A stretch of 43,298 nucleotides of DNA from Chara braunii (Eukaryota > Streptophyta > Charophyceae > Charales > Characeae): positions 1,591,810 through 1,635,107 of the forward strand of contig BFEA01000300.1 of NCBI GenBank assembly GCA_003427395.1, read 5' to 3'. Made by a program: the position numbers and the translations under genes. A model generated the notes under the pieces. It was not told the origin of the DNA. It did not search any database and saw nothing but the letters and a program-made list of their open reading frames with translations. This document shows, piece by piece, positions 40,470-43,298 of the stretch; position 1 is the stretch's first letter; each line of letters opens with the position of its first letter.

Positions 40470-40602
40470 GTCGTGGATGCAGTCCACTCTACGATCAAAT
40501 ACACAGAAAAGATGGCAAGTTTGATTAAAATGACCCTTTGGTTTTCTTATAAATGGCATGGCAAGTAGTCTGAAAATTAGGGTCTCCGTTAACCTTCTCT
40601 CC
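40470..40602 (+). repeat. Element Y, copy 2 (left end lost)
   Basis: TCCACTCTACGA, GGCAAGTTTGATTAAAATGA, CCTTTGGTTTTCTTATAAAT and the right terminus ending CCTTCTCTCC. It is directly joined to the half copy of X. Confidence 0.85.
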
Positions 40603-40610
40603 CTTTTTCG

Positions 40611-41160
40611 AGCCCTTGGTAACGAGTCCAAAAATGAAATTCGGGTTTCGGGGTCAAATTTTATGTTTTTTGAAAATATTATTTTTGCCTATTCTTGTTT
40701 TGGTTCGAGGTTGGTGTATGCCAAATTTTGTGTCATTTGGAGAATTGGAATTTCCTCTGTTAAGATTTCTAAAATTTATCAGAAATTCTGAAATTGAGAT
40801 GTTGGTGAAATTTCATGAAAACACACTTTTGCCTTGATGTTTTATATATTTTTTATGATGCTGTTTTGAATTTGTTTTTGCAGTTAGTTAGTATGGTCTC
40901 CACTCTACAAATTGGTAGCAAGTTTGATTAAAATGGCCCTTTGGTTTTCTTATAAAGGGCATAGAAAGTGGTCTGAAAATTAGGGTCTCCGTTAACCTTC
41001 TCTCGAAAAAAAGAGGTCCCGCCAATTTTCCAAATGACACAAAATTTGGCACACACCAACCTTGAACCAAAACAAGAACAGGCAAAAATAAATAAATAAA
41101 AAAACATAAAATTTGACCCCGAAACCCGAATTTTAGTTTTGGACTCGTTACCCAAGGCCT
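40611..41160. mobile_element. Inverted-repeat element Z with element Y copy 3 inside
   Basis: Arms 40613-40749 and 41022-41158 are reverse complements along about 137 bp; for example GGTAACGAGTCCAAAA pairs with TTTTGGACTCGTTACC, and CCAAATTTTGTGTCATTTGG with CCAAATGACACAAAATTTGG. Between the arms, 40883-41004 is a third copy of Y ending GTTAACCTTCTCTC. Short frames such as 40888-41217 on the minus strand are translations of the repeat. Confidence 0.85.
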
Positions 41161-41229
41161 GAAAATGGAAGTCCCCGTTAATGATTTGTGTTCAGATGCC
41201 TCTGACAATGGTGCCAACTCGAGCTTAAC

Positions 41230-42010
41230 ATCCCTTCCAAAGAATTAGCATCGATATGACAGATATCAACATACCAAAGGGGGCAGTCGACCAGCGTGAG
41301 CCGAACATCCTTTTGGTGACCGTCGATCGCTTTTCGAAATGCATCGAGGTCTATCCCATAACTAGCCATAATTCATTAGAGGTAGCGTGGTATATCAATC
41401 ATTTTCTATGTATGCACCTATCCATATGGATAATGGGTCTGAGTTTCGGGAGAAGGTAGAGAGACACATGATAAGGGTCGACATTAAAATCTCTTACTCA
41501 CCTGAACATTGGCCCCAAACCAATAGGCTGGTGGAAAACGCCAACCGAATGATCAAGACAACTCTCTAACGGAACATCACCCTCGGAGATAGTTAACCCT
41601 GGCCGGTTATCGTGGATCACATCCTGGCCGTCTATCGAGCTACCCCGCATAAGAGTACTGGCGTGTCCCGTTCCAGCTACGGGCCAACAATGTACCTAGG
41701 ATCCAACTGTCACTGCTTCTGGGTACGGAAGTTTGAGCCACCAGGGCATAACAACGGGACAAATCTCAGCACTACATGGATATGATGGCTAGGGCCTATC
41801 CAAGATTGGCTCGCCGACAACAGAGAACCACAGATATGACGCATCAACGACGGATCCGAGACTATAAGAACCGCCATGTGTTAGCGGGTTCATTGCCCGG
41901 CTATAAAATCGGCGATTCGGTACAGGTGCGGAAGTTTGCTCGCTCCTCCAAGCTGCAACCTCGCTACAACGACGTTTACGAGATTATGAAAGTTGAAGCA
42001 TAAGGCAGAT
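41230..42010 (+). pseudogene. Ty3/gypsy integrase remnant (element B)
   Basis: Three frames in succession: 41240-41410, 41412-41770 and 41776-42003. The core begins SIDMTDINIPKG, placing the first catalytic Asp, then NILLVTVDRFSKCIEVYPI. It continues in the second frame with MDNGSEFREKVERH (second Asp) and WPQTNRLVENANRMIK (Glu, 34 residues later, usual spacing 35). Stops at about 41567 and 41595 follow. The C-terminal domain is RIRDYKNRHVLAGSLPGYKI then GDSVQVRKFARSSKL and YNDVYEIMKV. The catalytic triad is recognisable but the gene is dead through two frameshifts and stops. The zinc-binding N-terminus is absent, replaced by the Z element. Confidence 0.9.
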
Positions 42011-42235
42011 ACTCGTGAAACCCGCCCTGAAGCACAACATTCACACTAGGCCCCTGACCAAGCACGTGACTGTATTACGGTCGTTTCAGCCATCGTTGGG
42101 CGATATTGTGGCACCAAGTCCTTCCCCCGTTATTTCTTCTCCCTCCTCCTCCATCCCCCCTCCTTATATCTCTCCCTCAACCTCCAGATCTTCATCACCA
42201 AGTTGGAGGTTATATGACATTGTAGAATGAGTGAG
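42011..42235 (+). pseudogene. Integrase C-terminal tail
   Basis: A further open frame (42015-42230) is serine- and proline-rich, with NIHTRPLTKHVTVLRSFQPS near its start. It plausibly continues the integrase tail after one more frameshift and ends at the TGA at 42228. Such low-complexity tails are common in gypsy integrases. Confidence 0.5.
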
Positions 42236-42250
42236 TGGACGGGGGTTGTG

Positions 42251-42291
42251 TATCTTTTCATGTTATAGTGAAAGATTCATTTTCATTTTGC
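42251..42291 (+). repeat. Dispersed motif M, copy 7
   Basis: TTTTCATGTTATAGTGAAAG then ATTCATTTTCATTTTGCAC. It lies just downstream of the integrase tail, which hints that motif M belongs to the 3' region of this gypsy family. Confidence 0.55.
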
Positions 42292-42299
42292 ACATTTGA

Positions 42300-42790
42300 T
42301 GGGTAGTGGAGTCACGACCCTGATCAGCTTGAGCCGGTCAACCACTTCCAAACACTGATTGCAGATCGACTACTATGGCACTCGTTTGTTAAGAAACGCG
42401 AGTTGCGCTTCGAGGTCCAACAAGTGAATGTTTCGGTGCCTGCCAGCACGGATATAGCTACATACTCGCTCCTGTGTGATCGGTTGTCCCATGTTGGAGT
42501 ATACAGTGACGTCACCTATCAACCTGAATTTGCATCGAGTTCCACACACTAAGAGCCTATGAGACTTTCGTGCACACTATCGCCACGCAAATTGGGGATC
42601 TGGTTCCATTGTTGAAGGAGGTAAGGGAGCCGTCGTAAGAGTTTATGTGGGAATACGCAGCCAAGTTGGCCAGGTCGGTAGCCAAGATGGAGGGGTGTGG
42701 AGGCCGTGACTTTTCATCTTGTAGGGTCCAACTTCCCCAGATTGAAGGAGGAGAACATGTGTTAATCCCCCAACTACTGGTATGTCTTCC
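42300..42790 (+). pseudogene. Decayed reading frame of unknown function after integrase
   Basis: From about 42332 a frame reads PVNHFQTLIADRLLWHSFVK, then a KRELRFEVQQVNVSVPASTD segment and SHVGVYSDVTYQPEFASS, to a stop near 42550. A second frame then continues with ETFVHTIATQIGDLVPLLKE, one TAA near 42636, and EFMWEYAAKLARSVAKMEG up to about 42780. Composition and coherence look protein-like, with helical, amphipathic stretches, but I recognise no domain. Possible identities are an extra ORF carried by the gypsy element or the start of another element's gag. The strand matches the integrase. Confidence 0.4.
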
Positions 42791-43080
42791 TCATGCTCCC
42801 CCTCTCAATCTCCTACCTCTCTAAATGTCTCCCTTCTTCTCTTCCACTACCCTTCCCCACCATCTCACCATCAAACCCTATCCTATGCACAATTTCCTGG
42901 AGTACCATGTGGAGCTAGAGGACATGGATCGCAAGCTACGTGTCCCCTATGATCACGGCCGCGGGGGTGATCCCGGCCCGCGGTCATGATCTCAACCGCG
43001 GTCACGGACCGCTGTGGTTGGGTCTCGTTCCACGTCTTCGAGGATTTTCCCCCGCCAAATAAATGGGAAAATATATATAT
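42790..43080. other. No gene; GC-rich palindromic patch
   Basis: Contains GATCACGGCCGCGG, a GGTGATCCCGGCCCGCGG segment and CAACCGCGGTCACGG within 42950-43010, giving several overlapping inverted repeats around CCGCGG. No coding signature. Confidence 0.5.
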
Positions 43081-43111
43081 GGGGTTGTAGGGTTTCAAAT
43101 CCTACAACCCC
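43081..43111. repeat. Perfect 11-bp hairpin followed by T run
   Basis: GGGGTTGTAGG (43081-43091) and CCTACAACCCC (43101-43111) flank nine bases, and TTGTTTTTTTTT follows. It may be an element terminus; it is not interpretable as a bacterial terminator in this context. Confidence 0.75.
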
Positions 43112-43195
43112 TTGTTTTTTTTTCCAAACCCCTGATTTGTTTTAATGAAAAAAAAAAAAAAACTTAAAAAAAAAAGATAAGAATACACAAAAATG

Positions 43196-43234
43196 TGTGT
43201 GTGTGAATGTGTGTGAGTGTGTGTGTGTGTGTGA

Positions 43235-43298
<64 letters not shown>
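43196..43298. repeat. (GT)n microsatellite
   Basis: Nearly pure GT repeat with a few GA interruptions, running to the window end. Confidence 0.98.

Noticed and set aside
40888-41217. Minus-strand 109-codon frame similar to 40558-40837
   Set aside because: Both are translations of the arms of inverted repeat Z.
43081-43125. Rho-independent terminator
   Set aside because: Everything else in the window is eukaryotic, so a bacterial terminator is not a sensible call.

Overview
This is a repeat-dominated piece of a nuclear eukaryotic genome. I found no intact host gene. Signs of a eukaryotic, plant-lineage genome are a primer-binding site complementary to a plant-type tRNA-Asp 3' end, tRNA-headed SINE-like repeats with RNA polymerase III box A and box B, decayed LINE and Ty3/gypsy coding regions, long poly-T tracts and microsatellites, and two assembly gaps (14937-15919, 31863-32057). 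The LINE and gypsy proteins remind me most of retroelements from streptophyte algae of the Chara type. That is recall, not a search, so treat the species guess as weak.

Layout. 1-5740: dispersed non-coding repeats, including two tRNA-headed SINE copies (1586-1654, 5380-5590), a 203-bp tandem duplication, and several copies of a short repeat that ends in poly-A on its own strand. 5740-7020: no recognised content. 7024-10135 (minus): a broken LINE with endonuclease C-terminus, reverse transcriptase and C-terminal domain, split by a poly-A-tailed insertion at 7778-8098. 10825-14600 (minus): a broken Ty3/gypsy gag-pol in which protease, RT and RNase H have each lost key residues and the integrase is truncated. 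14600-16840: gap with microsatellite and GA-rich flanks.

16841-38511 (plus): a 21.7-kb unit bounded by two direct LTRs of about 740 bp. It has a tRNA-Asp-type primer-binding site after the left LTR and a purine tract before the right one. It contains two decayed gag-like reading frames (17986-19600, 19783-22103) but no recognisable pol. The rest of the interior is a patchwork: a foldback element in two opposite copies (22704-23135, 35538-35989), tRNA-headed repeats, an 18-copy tandem motif array (29133-30700), a stretch very rich in perfect hairpins (32090-34290), and a fragment of a third, more diverged LTR (36003-36345).

38512-42790 (plus): a second Ty3/gypsy pol remnant. Its RNase H abuts the right LTR, and its integrase lies about 2.4 kb further on. 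Between them sits a dense mosaic of nested inverted-repeat elements (39259-41160). A decayed reading frame of unknown function follows the integrase. The window ends in a GC-rich palindromic stretch, a hairpin and a (GT)n tract.

The genes do not form a working pathway. The coherent story is a retroelement graveyard. Many of the coding lesions, and nearly all in-frame stops in the two gag frames, can be explained by C-to-T or G-to-A changes, as expected from long-term decay of methylated cytosine. The best candidates for undescribed structure are the tandem CCTAAGTTGGG array with compensatory stem changes, the nested foldback mosaic, the hairpin-string region, and two foldback families that share one terminal motif.
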